NCBI RefSeq assembly: GCF_900637665.1
Contig: NZ_LR134386.1
Span: forward strand, 4,518,501-4,582,500
Reading direction: 5' to 3'
Source: Chryseobacterium nakagawai
Lineage (GTDB): Bacteria > Bacteroidota > Bacteroidia > Flavobacteriales > Weeksellaceae
DNA length: 64,000 nt
The position numbers and the translations under genes are program-made. Position 1 is the stretch's first letter; each line of letters starts with the position of its first letter. The notes beneath the pieces are model-generated. The model was not told where the DNA came from. It made no database searches and saw nothing but the letters and a program-made list of their open reading frames with translations. Positions 31,150 through 40,262 of this stretch are shown piece after piece.

Positions 31150-32022
31150 TTATCCTAGAATTTTCGCTACAGTAGCACCGATATCAGCAGGAGAATCAAC
31201 AACGTTGATACCATTCTCTCTCATGATTTCCATCTTTGCCTGAGCTGTATCTTCTGCACCCCCTACGATAGCACCAGCGTGTCCCATTGTTCTTCCTTTT
31301 GGAGCTGTTTGTCCAGCAATAAATCCTACAACTGGCTTCGTAGATCCACTAGCCTTATACCATCTAGCAGCTTCTGCTTCCAGTCCTCCACCAATTTCTC
31401 CAATCATTACAACAGCTTCAGTTTCAGGGTCATTAATAAATAATTCCAAAGCTTCTCTTGTAGTAGTTCCAATAATTGGATCACCACCAATACCGATAGC
31501 TGTAGAAATACCGTAACCTGCTCTTACTACCTGATCAGCAGCTTCGTAAGTAAGGGTACCTGATTTTGAAACGATACCTACTTTCCCTTTTTTGAAAACG
31601 AAACCTGGCATAATACCAATTTTAGCTTCTTCAGAAGTAATGATTCCAGGGCAGTTTGGTCCGATTAATCTGCAGTCTCTGTCAGCAATATAAGATTTTA
31701 CTTTTACCATATCAGCTACAGGAATACCTTCAGTAATACATACAATTACTTTGATCCCTGCTTCAGCAGCTTCCATGATAGCGTCTGCTGCGAATGCCGG
31801 TGGTACGAAAATAATACTTACGTTTGCTCCTGCTTTTTCAACAGCATCAGCTACTGTGTTGAATACTGGCTTTCCTAAGTGCTCGCTTCCTCCTTTTCCT
31901 GGAGTAACACCACCTACTACGTTGGTTCCGTATTCAATCATCTGACCAGCATGGAAAGTACCTTCGTTCCCTGTAAATCCTTGTACAATTACTTTAGAAT
32001 CTTTGTTTACTAAAATTGACAT
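31150..32022 (-). CDS. sucD: Succinate-CoA ligase, alpha subunit
   Basis: 290 aa. CoA-binding Rossmann domain at the N-terminus ([13 protein letters not shown]), motif [11 protein letters not shown], and the phosphohistidine loop [14 protein letters not shown] near the C-terminus. It forms the citric-acid-cycle enzyme interconverting succinyl-CoA and succinate with generation of nucleotide triphosphate. The beta subunit (sucC) is not in the window. It has its own promoter (32065-32098) despite lying downstream of lipid A genes. Confidence 0.96.
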   Translation of the reverse strand: MSILVNKDSKVIVQGFTGNEGTFHAGQMIEYGTNVVGGVTPGKGGSEHLGKPVFNTVADAVEKAGANVSIIFVPPAFAADAIMEAAEAGIKVIVCITEGIPVADMVKVKSYIADRDCRLIGPNCPGIITSEEAKIGIMPGFVFKKGKVGIVSKSGTLTYEAADQVVRAGYGISTAIGIGGDPIIGTTTREALELFINDPETEAVVMIGEIGGGLEAEAARWYKASGSTKPVVGFIAGQTAPKGRTMGHAGAIVGGAEDTAQAKMEIMRENGINVVDSPADIGATVAKILG

Positions 32023-32064
32023 TTTATTGTTGTTTTAATTTATTTATTATTTTATTAATGCTCA

Positions 32065-32098
32065 CAAATTTACTTAAATTTCTTTGATTTTGGACAAA
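32065..32098 (-). promoter_or_regulatory. Promoter of sucD
   Basis: Minus-strand TTTG (complement of 32095-32098), 22-nt spacer, TAAATTTG (complement of 32065-32072), 42 nt before the ATG. Confidence 0.6.
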
Positions 32099-32112
32099 AC
32101 CTTTGGAATTGT

Positions 32113-33015
32113 TTATTTGAGATTTCTCAGTTTTACTTCTTTTTTCAAGTAAGTTTTGAAATCTTCTGCAAACATTCCGATATAGGTACCTTTTTCGAGG
32201 TCTCTATTCACTCCGGTTTTCCCTAAGAGCACAGATCCGCTTTCAATTTTATTCCCGGAAGCGATACCTACCTGCCCCCATAAAGTGACTTCATCTCCAA
32301 TCACACAGCAACCGGCTATTCCAACCTGAGAAGCTATTAAGCATTTCTTTCCAATGATTGTATCATGCCCTATCTGAATCTGATTATCCAAAACAGAACC
32401 TTCTCCAACTACTGTAGAATCTGTAACTCCTCTGTCAATAGTACACCCATTACCTATTTCTACATTATTTTCGATCACTACATTTCCTACAGAGATTAAA
32501 CGGTCAAAGTTTCCATTTAATTTTCTGTAATAGAATGCATCACCTCCTAACACGGTATTGGACTGGATGATCACATTGTCGCCAATTACTGTTCTATCAC
32601 CAATCACTACATTCGGGAAAATTAAGGTATTTTTTCCAATCTTTACATTGTTTCCAATGACTGCAGAAGAATGGATTCTTGTTCCTTCACCAATTTCAAC
32701 ATCATGAAGTTCTTCTGTAAAGTTGTAAATTCTTGTAAAGTGGGTATTGATCTTATTAAAGTCTCTGAAAGGGTCATCAGAAACCAAAAGTGCTTTCCCT
32801 TCAGGACAATCTACTTCTTTATCAATTAAAATGATAGTTGCAGCAGAATTTAGTGCCTTGTCGTAATATTTGGGATGATTTACAAAAACAATATCACCTG
32901 GTTTTACCATGTGAATTTCATTGGTTCCCAATACTTCAAAGTCTTCAGGGCCAATAAACCTTGAGCCAATTAAATCAGCGATCGTTTTAAGCTTTTGCGG
33001 AGAATGGAATCTCAT
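32113..33015 (-). CDS. Second LpxD-like acyltransferase (left-handed beta-helix)
   Basis: 300 aa. N-terminal LpxD-type uridine-binding domain (1-95, [15 protein letters not shown]), then hexapeptide repeats ([20 protein letters not shown]) and a C-terminal helix. The catalytic histidine position of LpxD is kept (QIGHDTIIG), but the second conserved histidine found in the upstream lpxD (VGHIKIG) is replaced (IASGNKIES). It may be a paralogous N-acyltransferase acting on a different sugar nucleotide or a lipid A variant. It sits between efp and sucD on the same strand. Confidence 0.8.
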   Translation of the reverse strand: MRFHSPQKLKTIADLIGSRFIGPEDFEVLGTNEIHMVKPGDIVFVNHPKYYDKALNSAATIILIDKEVDCPEGKALLVSDDPFRDFNKINTHFTRIYNFTEELHDVEIGEGTRIHSSAVIGNNVKIGKNTLIFPNVVIGDRTVIGDNVIIQSNTVLGGDAFYYRKLNGNFDRLISVGNVVIENNVEIGNGCTIDRGVTDSTVVGEGSVLDNQIQIGHDTIIGKKCLIASQVGIAGCCVIGDEVTLWGQVGIASGNKIESGSVLLGKTGVNRDLEKGTYIGMFAEDFKTYLKKEVKLRNLK

Positions 33016-33082
33016 AACAATAGATTTTCTTATAAAACAAAATTCGGAGTGCTAATGCAAACCGAATTTATGTAAATTTTAT

Positions 33083-33649
33083 TTATTCTTTTACTCTTTC
33101 TAAGTAGCTACCGTCTTCAGTGCTCACTTTAATTTTGTCTCCTGGTTCAATGAACAAAGGAACCATTACTCTTGCTCCTGTTTCAACGATTGCATTTTTA
33201 AGAGCATTGGTAGCCGTGTTTCCTTTTACACCCGGATCAGCTTCAATGACATCCAGGTATACCGATTGTGGAAGTTCAGCAGAAAGCGGAGTTTCATCAG
33301 CTTCTTTCAAAATGATTGTTACTTCTTCACCTGCTTTCATCAAGTTTGAGTTTTCAATCATTTCTTTATTTAAATATAACTGAGAAAAATCATCGTTATT
33401 CATGAAGTGGAATCCGTTCTCGTCATCATAAAGATACTGGAACTTTCTTGTGATTACTTTTACCTCTTCAATTTTGTGACCCGCAGAGAATGTATTATCT
33501 AATACTTTTCCGTTGGTTACAGATTTTAGTTTTGTTCTTACGAATGCAGGACCTTTTCCTGGTTTTACGTGAAGGAACTCAATTACTTTAAAAATATCAT
33601 TGCTGAATTCAATGCAAAGACCTTTTCTGATATCGTTACTTGTTGCCAT
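33083..33649 (-). CDS. efp: Elongation factor P
   Basis: 188 aa with the three beta-barrel domains of EF-P. The tip lysine that carries the modification in many bacteria is K32 in HVKPGKGPAF. The C-terminal signature GDKIKVSTEDGSYLERV is present. EF-P relieves ribosome stalling at polyproline. It is placed between lpxA and the second lpxD-like gene, with 40 nt to lpxA, as part of one same-strand block. No EpmA/EpmB modification gene is in the window. Confidence 0.96.
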   Translation of the reverse strand: MATSNDIRKGLCIEFSNDIFKVIEFLHVKPGKGPAFVRTKLKSVTNGKVLDNTFSAGHKIEEVKVITRKFQYLYDDENGFHFMNNDDFSQLYLNKEMIENSNLMKAGEEVTIILKEADETPLSAELPQSVYLDVIEADPGVKGNTATNALKNAIVETGARVMVPLFIEPGDKIKVSTEDGSYLERVKE

Positions 33650-33689
33650 TAAATATATATTATCTTTTTTTACTTAATTTTTAGCACTT

Positions 33690-34484
33690 TTAGTTGCTGT
33701 CTTTTCCTGTTCCATATCCTTTCACAATACCTCTTGGAGAGTTTTGGATAAACTGAAGAATTTCATCTCTTTCAGCGGTAGGAAGCATTTCTTTTTCAAT
33801 ATATGCCAATGCTTGGGAAACGTTCATCTTCATTTGGAAAATAGCTCTGTAAATCTTTTGAATTTCAAAGATCTTCTCATTGGAAAAACCTCTTCTTCTA
33901 AGGCCTACTGAGTTAATACCAGCATAGGAAATAGGATCTCTTGCCACTTTCACATAAGGAGGAACATCTTTTCTAATCAAAGATCCTCCTGAAATCATGG
34001 TATGTTTTCCGATCTTACCAAATTGCTGAACAGCAGATAGACCTCCCATTACAGTAAAGTCTCCGATTTCAACATGTCCTGCAATACCGCAACCATTGGC
34101 AATAATTACATTATCTCCTATGATGCAGTCATGGGCAACGTGGGAAGTCGCCATAATAAGGCAATTGCTTCCTACTTTGGTATAACCTAAGGCTTTTGTT
34201 CCTCTATTTATTGTTACACATTCTCTTAAAGTAGTATTATCTCCAATAATAGTTCGTGTATCTTCACCATCAAACTTTAAGTCCTGAGGAATAGCAGAAA
34301 TTACAGTCCCTGGAAAAATCTTACAATCTTTCCCTATTCTTGCTCCATCCATGATGGTAACATTTGGACCAATCCAAGTTCCTTCTCCAATTTCTACGTC
34401 CCCTGCAATTGTAGTAAATGGTTCTACGATTACATTTTTGCTGATTTTCGCACGTTTATCTACGGCTGCTAATTGATGAATCAT
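33690..34484 (-). CDS. lpxA: Acyl-ACP--UDP-N-acetylglucosamine O-acyltransferase
   Basis: 264 aa. About ten hexapeptide-repeat coils form the left-handed beta-helix (VEIGEGTWIGPNVTIMDGAR), with the catalytic histidine in TSHVAHDCIIG (about residue 120), and a C-terminal helical domain containing GLRRRGFSNEKI. First step of lipid A synthesis, transferring 3-hydroxyacyl to UDP-GlcNAc. Its ATG directly abuts the lpxC-fabZ stop codon. Confidence 0.95.
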   Translation of the reverse strand: MIHQLAAVDKRAKISKNVIVEPFTTIAGDVEIGEGTWIGPNVTIMDGARIGKDCKIFPGTVISAIPQDLKFDGEDTRTIIGDNTTLRECVTINRGTKALGYTKVGSNCLIMATSHVAHDCIIGDNVIIANGCGIAGHVEIGDFTVMGGLSAVQQFGKIGKHTMISGGSLIRKDVPPYVKVARDPISYAGINSVGLRRRGFSNEKIFEIQKIYRAIFQMKMNVSQALAYIEKEMLPTAERDEILQFIQNSPRGIVKGYGTGKDSN

Positions 34485-35882
34485 TTAATCAACTTTATTT
34501 TTTGCAACTTGAGCCATAAGCTCTGCTTCTACTGCCACTGTATCTCCTACATATCCGTACCCCTGCATGTGCACAATACCTCTTCTGATAGGCTCTATTA
34601 ATTCAATTTTGAATATAAGTGTATCTCCAGGAATTACTTTTCTTTTGAATTTCACTTTATCAATCTTGATAAAATAGGTAGAATAATTTTCAGGATCAGG
34701 AACACTTGCCAAAACAAGAATACCACCTGTCTGAGCTAAAGCTTCAACCTGAAGAACTCCAGGCATTACTGGCTCTTTAGGAAAATGACCAACGAAGAAA
34801 GGCTCATTCATTGTTACATTTTTCAATCCTACTACATGAGAGTCTGAAAGTTCTAGAACTTTATCAATTAATAAGAACGGAGGTCTATGAGGCATAAGTT
34901 TCATAATTCCGTTGATATCGAATACCGGTTCTTTTGTTAAATCAAAATCCGGAACGTTTTTCTTTTTCTGCAATTTCCACTGACGGTTTAATTTTTTTGC
35001 AAATTGAGTATTTACAAAATGTCCTGGTTTGTTAGCAATAACCTTGCCTTTAATTTTCACCCCTGCTAAAGCTAAATCACCAATTACATCTAATAATTTG
35101 TGTCTTGCAGCTTCGTTAGGATAATTTAGGTTAAGGTTATCGAGAATACCATTTGGTCTGATGGATACATTATCCTTACCAAAGGCTTTTTTCAATTTTT
35201 CTGTAGTTTCCGGAGTAAGATCCTTGTCTACATAAACGATCGCATTAGAGATATCTCCTCCTTTGATCAATCCGTGATCTAAAAGCATTTCCAGTTCATG
35301 TAAGAAACTAAATGTTCTTGCTGAAGAGATTTCATCTTTAAATTCGGAAATATTTTTAAGGGTAGCATTTTGAGTTCCTAAAACCTTAGTTCCAAAATCT
35401 ACCATTGTAGTTACTTCGTAAGTATCTGAAGGAATGATTGTGATTTCCGAACCTGTAGCCGGATCACTGTAAGTAAGCACTTCCTTTACCACCAGATATT
35501 CTCTGGCAACATTCTGATCTACCACTCCTACACTTTCGATTGCTTCTACAAAATATTTTGAAGATCCATCTAAAATAGGAGGCTCAGATGCGTCCATTTC
35601 CAACACTGCATTGTCTATATCACAACCTACCAGAGCAGCCAAAAGGTGCTCACAGGTAGTTATTTTTACGCCAAGCTTTTCTAATGTTGTACCTCTTTCT
35701 GTTGCTACTACATAATTAACATCAGCTTCAACTTGAGGGTGTCCCTCTAAATCGGTTCTTACAAATACAAATCCCGTATTTTCTTTTGCGGGTTTGATGG
35801 TAAGTTTTACTTCTTTACCAGTATGAAGGCCTATTCCAGAAAGAGTTACCTCTTCCTGAAGCGTTTTTTGCATATCACTCAT
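34485..35882 (-). CDS. lpxC-fabZ: Bifunctional LpxC deacetylase / FabZ dehydratase
   Basis: 465 aa from ATG 35882; an earlier in-frame non-ATG start would enter further into lpxD. Residues 1-305 are LpxC, with zinc ligand region TCEHLLAALVG, substrate motif EPPILDGSS and the second metal region ARHKLLDVIGDL. Residues 320-465 are FabZ, with the active-site histidine in VGHFPKEPVMPG and glutamate in QVEALAQTGG. The fusion is characteristic of Bacteroidota. It couples deacetylation of the UDP-GlcN precursor with dehydration in fatty-acid elongation. ATG overlaps the lpxD stop by 8 nt. Confidence 0.96.
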   Translation of the reverse strand: MSDMQKTLQEEVTLSGIGLHTGKEVKLTIKPAKENTGFVFVRTDLEGHPQVEADVNYVVATERGTTLEKLGVKITTCEHLLAALVGCDIDNAVLEMDASEPPILDGSSKYFVEAIESVGVVDQNVAREYLVVKEVLTYSDPATGSEITIIPSDTYEVTTMVDFGTKVLGTQNATLKNISEFKDEISSARTFSFLHELEMLLDHGLIKGGDISNAIVYVDKDLTPETTEKLKKAFGKDNVSIRPNGILDNLNLNYPNEAARHKLLDVIGDLALAGVKIKGKVIANKPGHFVNTQFAKKLNRQWKLQKKKNVPDFDLTKEPVFDINGIMKLMPHRPPFLLIDKVLELSDSHVVGLKNVTMNEPFFVGHFPKEPVMPGVLQVEALAQTGGILVLASVPDPENYSTYFIKIDKVKFKRKVIPGDTLIFKIELIEPIRRGIVHMQGYGYVGDTVAVEAELMAQVAKNKVD

Positions 35883-36906
35883 TAGTATTATCTTTTGAGT
35901 TATTCTCAAGATTATTTATTCTGTTAACTATTTCAGGGAAATTTCTGAAATGAACATAGCTTCTTAAATAGTCATTGTAGCTAATTGCTGGTGAACCATA
36001 TAAAGTTTCTCTATCGGTAACACTAGAATTCACACCACTCTGAGCCTGAATTTTCACTTGGTTTCCGATTTTGATATGTCCAACAATTCCTACCTGACCT
36101 CCAATTTGATTCCAGTCTCCGATGGTAGTAGAACCTGCAATTCCTGCTTGTGCTGCAATTACATTATTCTGTCCTATTTTCACGTTATGGGCAATCTGAA
36201 TCAGATTATCAATTTTTGTACCTTTTCCAATGATGGTAGAACCAATTGTTGCTCTGTCAATACTACAGTTTGAACCAATTTCTACATCATCTTCAATAAT
36301 GACGTTTCCAAGCTGTGGAATCTTTTTGAATCCTTCAGCAGTGGGTTGAAACCCAAAACCATCTCCTCCTACTACTGTATTGGAGTGAATGACACAGTTA
36401 TCCCCAATAATACAATAATCGTAAATTCTGGCTCCACTGTCTATTTTACAGTTTTTACCAATTTTTACCCCTTTACCGATATATACATGTGGATAAATTT
36501 GTGACCCATCGCCGATCTTAGCTTTTTCAGAAACATAGGTAAATGCTCCTATATACACTTGATCACCTATCACAGCTGAATCATGGATGGACGAACCATC
36601 TTCAATACCTTCTTTTCTTCCTCTCATCTCCTGATATAAGTTCATCAGGACCTGAAAAGATAAATAGGCATCTTTTACTACAATTAAGGTTGGGTTATAA
36701 CTATTTTCATTCAGAAGTTTTTCCGAAACGATGATTACAGAGCATTTTGAGGTATCTAAAAAATGAGAAAACCGATCTTGTGCTATAAAAGAAAGATGTC
36801 CTGATTCTCCATTTTCAATTGGAGAAACCCCTGTAATAAGTGCATTCTCATCACCTATTATTTTTCCGTCAATAAAACTTGCAATTTGCGAAGCTGTGAA
36901 TTCCAT
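35875..36906 (-). CDS. lpxD: UDP-3-O-acylglucosamine N-acyltransferase
   Basis: 343 aa from ATG 36906 (a TTG three codons earlier overlaps the promoter and is unlikely). N-terminal uridine-binding domain (1-100), hexapeptide-repeat helix, catalytic histidine in IQIAHNVKIG and second histidine in VGHIKIG, C-terminal helix (YLRSYVHFRNFPEIVNRINN). Adds the N-linked hydroxyacyl chain in lipid A synthesis. Followed by lpxC-fabZ with overlap, so translation is coupled. Its promoter lies at 36913-36941. Confidence 0.93.
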   Translation of the reverse strand: MEFTASQIASFIDGKIIGDENALITGVSPIENGESGHLSFIAQDRFSHFLDTSKCSVIIVSEKLLNENSYNPTLIVVKDAYLSFQVLMNLYQEMRGRKEGIEDGSSIHDSAVIGDQVYIGAFTYVSEKAKIGDGSQIYPHVYIGKGVKIGKNCKIDSGARIYDYCIIGDNCVIHSNTVVGGDGFGFQPTAEGFKKIPQLGNVIIEDDVEIGSNCSIDRATIGSTIIGKGTKIDNLIQIAHNVKIGQNNVIAAQAGIAGSTTIGDWNQIGGQVGIVGHIKIGNQVKIQAQSGVNSSVTDRETLYGSPAISYNDYLRSYVHFRNFPEIVNRINNLENNSKDNTNE

Positions 36907-36912
36907 ATTCTG

Positions 36913-36941
36913 CAAAGATAAGAAATTCTATAATTTGCAAA
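36913..36941 (-). promoter_or_regulatory. Promoter of the lpxD operon
   Basis: Minus-strand TTTG (complement of 36938-36941), 17-nt spacer, TATCTTTG (complement of 36913-36920). The ATG follows the -7 box by only 6 nt, so the transcript would be leaderless or nearly so. Confidence 0.65.
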
Positions 36942-36977
36942 CATCTTTTGATTTCAGATATTCAATTTTAATATTAT

Positions 36978-38204
36978 TTATGAATCTAAACGAGAGATAT
37001 CTCTTGGAAACATAAGGATATAACGTGTGGTTTTATTTGCCATCAACCCTGATAAAAGCTGATCTTCTGATTCATGAAGCTTTATTCTTTTACCCTTTTT
37101 CTGCAATAAATAAATTGGTTGCTTTTCGGTATCATAAGGTAAAAGTTTTCTTTTGATCTCATGAACCAACTCTTTCCCATTATCAATTCCAAAAAAATCA
37201 TTGGTGATTTTTATTTTTTCTTCAATAACCTTCTTATCAAAAGGATGTGTTGAAATAATAGTCTTCGGAAGGTTTCTTTGAATAACACTTTTACACCAAT
37301 AAGATAAAACAAAATCATCAGAGTTCTGCCATTCTTTCATAGCCTGAATCACATCATTATCATCTAATCTTGTAAATCTTTCGATATCTTCATCTGTTGC
37401 TGCACTCTTTCCACGGTACAAAAAATATTTCAGATTTTCTGTTGCGGGAAGCTCAATCCCCTGAGAAATCAGATATTTTGCTCTTTCAAGAATCTTTACC
37501 AACAGGAATTCAGCTAAGGCTGAGGTTTTATGATAATATACCTGCCAGTACATAAACATTCTGGCCGTCAAAAAGTTTTCTATAGAATAAATTCCTTTTG
37601 CATCAATAACCAGTTCTCCTTCTTCACACACATTCATCATGGAAATAATTCTCTGGGTATTTATATTTCCCTCTGATACGCCCGTAAAAAAGCTATCTCT
37701 TTTCAAATAATCCAATCTGTCAACATCCAATTGAGATGAGATAAGCTGATTAAAAAACTTCCTATGGTATTGCCCCTGAAACATTTCAATAGCCATGGTT
37801 AGCTGACCATTAAATTCTTCATTAAGTTTATTCATCAGCAATAAAGAAAGTTTTTCATGATGCCAGTCATCCATCAGCATACTCTCCAAAGCATGGGAAA
37901 ACGGGCCGTGTCCGATATCATGCATTAAAATAGCCAACATCGCTCCTTTTTCCTCTTCTTCAGAAATCTTAACCCCTTTCTGCTTTAAGGTTTCCAAAGC
38001 AGTAAACATTAAATGCATCGCACCCAAAGCATGGTGAAACCTTGTGTGTGTAGCACCTGGAAAAATCAGATTTAAAAGACCGGTCTGACCAATTCTTCTC
38101 AATCTCTGAAAATAGGGATGTTCAATAATATCAAATAAAATTTCGTGAGGAATCTTGATAAATCCATGAACAGGATCGTTGATAATTTTTAGCTTATTCT
38201 GCAT
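36978..38204 (-). CDS. HD-domain phosphohydrolase (SAMHD1/dGTPase-like)
   Basis: 408 aa from ATG 38204; eight further in-frame codons upstream are less likely. The HD motif set is clear: ATHTRFHHALGAMHLM (first histidine), LMHDIGHGPFSHALE (HD and following histidine), and SSQLDVDRLDYLKRD (final aspartate). The N-terminus DPVHGFIKIP is typical of this family. Expected to hydrolyse nucleotides such as dNTPs in the cytoplasm. It precedes lpxD on the same strand with a separate promoter between; a link to lipid A is not implied. Confidence 0.9.
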   Translation of the reverse strand: MQNKLKIINDPVHGFIKIPHEILFDIIEHPYFQRLRRIGQTGLLNLIFPGATHTRFHHALGAMHLMFTALETLKQKGVKISEEEEKGAMLAILMHDIGHGPFSHALESMLMDDWHHEKLSLLLMNKLNEEFNGQLTMAIEMFQGQYHRKFFNQLISSQLDVDRLDYLKRDSFFTGVSEGNINTQRIISMMNVCEEGELVIDAKGIYSIENFLTARMFMYWQVYYHKTSALAEFLLVKILERAKYLISQGIELPATENLKYFLYRGKSAATDEDIERFTRLDDNDVIQAMKEWQNSDDFVLSYWCKSVIQRNLPKTIISTHPFDKKVIEEKIKITNDFFGIDNGKELVHEIKRKLLPYDTEKQPIYLLQKKGKRIKLHESEDQLLSGLMANKTTRYILMFPRDISRLDS

Positions 38205-38438
38205 TGAAACGTCTGTATGAGTAAACAAAGTTAGGGATTTTTAATTTGAGGGATGATTAAATTAGTATTAAAAGGCTGGAAACAAAAAGAGGGAAGCTAT
38301 TGTTGACAATAAGCAGTGAATGCCAATTTATTTTGAGAATAAATGATAGGTATAGATTTGTTATCATAACGAACCTCTATTAACTTCCCTCTTCCAGTTC
38401 ACAGCTTCCTTACCTTTTCCCACATTCATCAAAAAACC

Positions 38439-38470
38439 TTTGCGGTTCTTGCCTTAATCACTTATCTTTG
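38439..38470 (+). promoter_or_regulatory. Promoter of the S41 peptidase gene
   Basis: TTTG (38439-38442), 20-nt spacer, TATCTTTG (38463-38470), 19 nt before the ATG at 38490. Confidence 0.7.
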
Positions 38471-38489
38471 AGAAAACTCAATTCTTTTG

Positions 38490-40130
38490 ATGAGAAAACG
38501 TTTTCTTTTCATTTTTTTATTTTTAAGTCTTCATTTTTCCGCACAGGTTTTATCTGAAAATCAAAAACTGGAATCCCTTTGCAGGGTTTGGGGATTTCTA
38601 AAATATTATCACCCTCACGTAGCAAAAGGAAATCTGAATTGGGATCAGCAACTTTTCAAAAAAATTAATGAACTTGAAGGAATTAATAATAAAGAAGCAT
38701 TAAATGATGTATATTCTCGTTGGATTGAAAGCCTGGGAAAGGTTAATGAGTGTACAGAATGTCTGCAGGAAACTGATAAAACGTATTTCCTAAAAAACTT
38801 TGATTTGAATTGGATAGACAATTCAAATATATTTACCCGGGCCACGTCTCAAAAACTTCATTATATTGAAAACAACCGCGGCATCGGCAACAATCATTAT
38901 TTAGGAAAAGGAGGACGAAAAATATTTTTCAGAAATGAAAATTCTTATGGATCAAAATTCTCTTCCAAACAGATCAGTTTATTAGAATTGTTCAGATATT
39001 GGAATTACGTGGAGTATTTTTTTCCTTATAAATATGAAACGGATCAAAACTGGAATGATGTTCTTACTGAAATGATTCCAAAATTTCTCAATATTAATAA
39101 TGATCAGGATTATCAATTGACTTTAGCAGAATTGGTGACAAAGACTGATGACTCCCATGCTTTTCTCTTTTCCCCATTGATTAGTCTTCATCTATATGGA
39201 AACAGAAAACTTCCTGTAGAATATTCTTATGCAGAAGGGAAACTGGTTATTACAAAGATTAATGACACTCGATTTCATGAAAGAACACCATTCAATATCG
39301 GTGATGTTATTTATGATATAAATGGAAAAACAATTCCTCAAATGGTCAACAGCCTCGGAAAATACATTCCTGCCTCCAACTCCTGGGGAAAAGTAAATAA
39401 GGTAAAGAGTAAACTTCTTTTTAGTAATAGTGATTCACTTTCCGTCAAATTAGAAAGAAACGGGCAAAATATGGAGATAATTGCAAAGACTTATTTTGTT
39501 AAGGATATCATCATCAAAAAAGTTCCTGAATCTCAAAAATGGAAGTTCCTGGATGATGAAAAGAAAATCGGTTATGTCCATATGGGAATCCTTGCTAAAG
39601 ATGATGTGAGTGAAATGTACAGAAACTTAAAATCTGCAGAATCAATTATTTTTGATCTTAGAAACTATCCTAAGCTTACCATTATTCCTTTAAGCGAATT
39701 GTTACTCCCCCAATCCACCACTTATTATCAGTTCAACTTCCCGGAAACAAATTATCCTGGTAAATTTTATAGCAGAAAGAACAATATTGGCCGCAAGAAT
39801 CCCGATTATTATAAAGGAAATGTAATCGTTTTGGTAGACGAAAATACCCAAAGTCAGGCGGAGACTACCACGATGATGTTCAAGCAGCATCCTAAGTCCA
39901 AAGTGATCGGCAGCAATACTTCCGGTGCCAATGGAGATATTATTAAATTTAAAATTGCAGACTTGGATACTTGCTTTACCGGCCTTGGAGCCTACTACCC
40001 GGATGGTAGAGAAACCCAAAGGATCGGAATTATTCCGGATATCCTGGTAAAACCAACTGCAGAAGGACTCAAAAACAGTAAAGATGAAGTTTTGGAAAGG
40101 GCTTTGCTATATATAAAAAATAAGAATTAA
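38490..40130 (+). CDS. Secreted S41-family peptidase
   Basis: 546 aa; start set at ATG 38490 because the codon before it is TTG. Signal peptide MRKRFLFIFLFLSLHFSAQ. Middle region holds a PDZ-like domain (FNIGDVIYDINGKTIPQMV, about 265-285). The C-terminal TSPc domain carries the likely nucleophile serine in ENTQSQAETT and the downstream conserved GSNTSGANGDI and GIIPDI. Resembles tail-specific/tricorn-like proteases of the cell envelope. No neighbouring gene is co-directed closely; 133 nt to porX with no terminator recognised. Confidence 0.85.
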   Translation: MRKRFLFIFLFLSLHFSAQVLSENQKLESLCRVWGFLKYYHPHVAKGNLNWDQQLFKKINELEGINNKEALNDVYSRWIESLGKVNECTECLQETDKTYFLKNFDLNWIDNSNIFTRATSQKLHYIENNRGIGNNHYLGKGGRKIFFRNENSYGSKFSSKQISLLELFRYWNYVEYFFPYKYETDQNWNDVLTEMIPKFLNINNDQDYQLTLAELVTKTDDSHAFLFSPLISLHLYGNRKLPVEYSYAEGKLVITKINDTRFHERTPFNIGDVIYDINGKTIPQMVNSLGKYIPASNSWGKVNKVKSKLLFSNSDSLSVKLERNGQNMEIIAKTYFVKDIIIKKVPESQKWKFLDDEKKIGYVHMGILAKDDVSEMYRNLKSAESIIFDLRNYPKLTIIPLSELLLPQSTTYYQFNFPETNYPGKFYSRKNNIGRKNPDYYKGNVIVLVDENTQSQAETTTMMFKQHPKSKVIGSNTSGANGDIIKFKIADLDTCFTGLGAYYPDGRETQRIGIIPDILVKPTAEGLKNSKDEVLERALLYIKNKN

Positions 40131-40262
40131 CTCATACAGAAACAGGAAGTGTGATAGGCCATTTCCATTTAACTAATATTTAACTTTTAAACTTCCTATT
40201 TTGTGAGATTTTAAAAGGATTTGGTCAACATTTTGATACAATAACCATGTAAAAAATAAATT

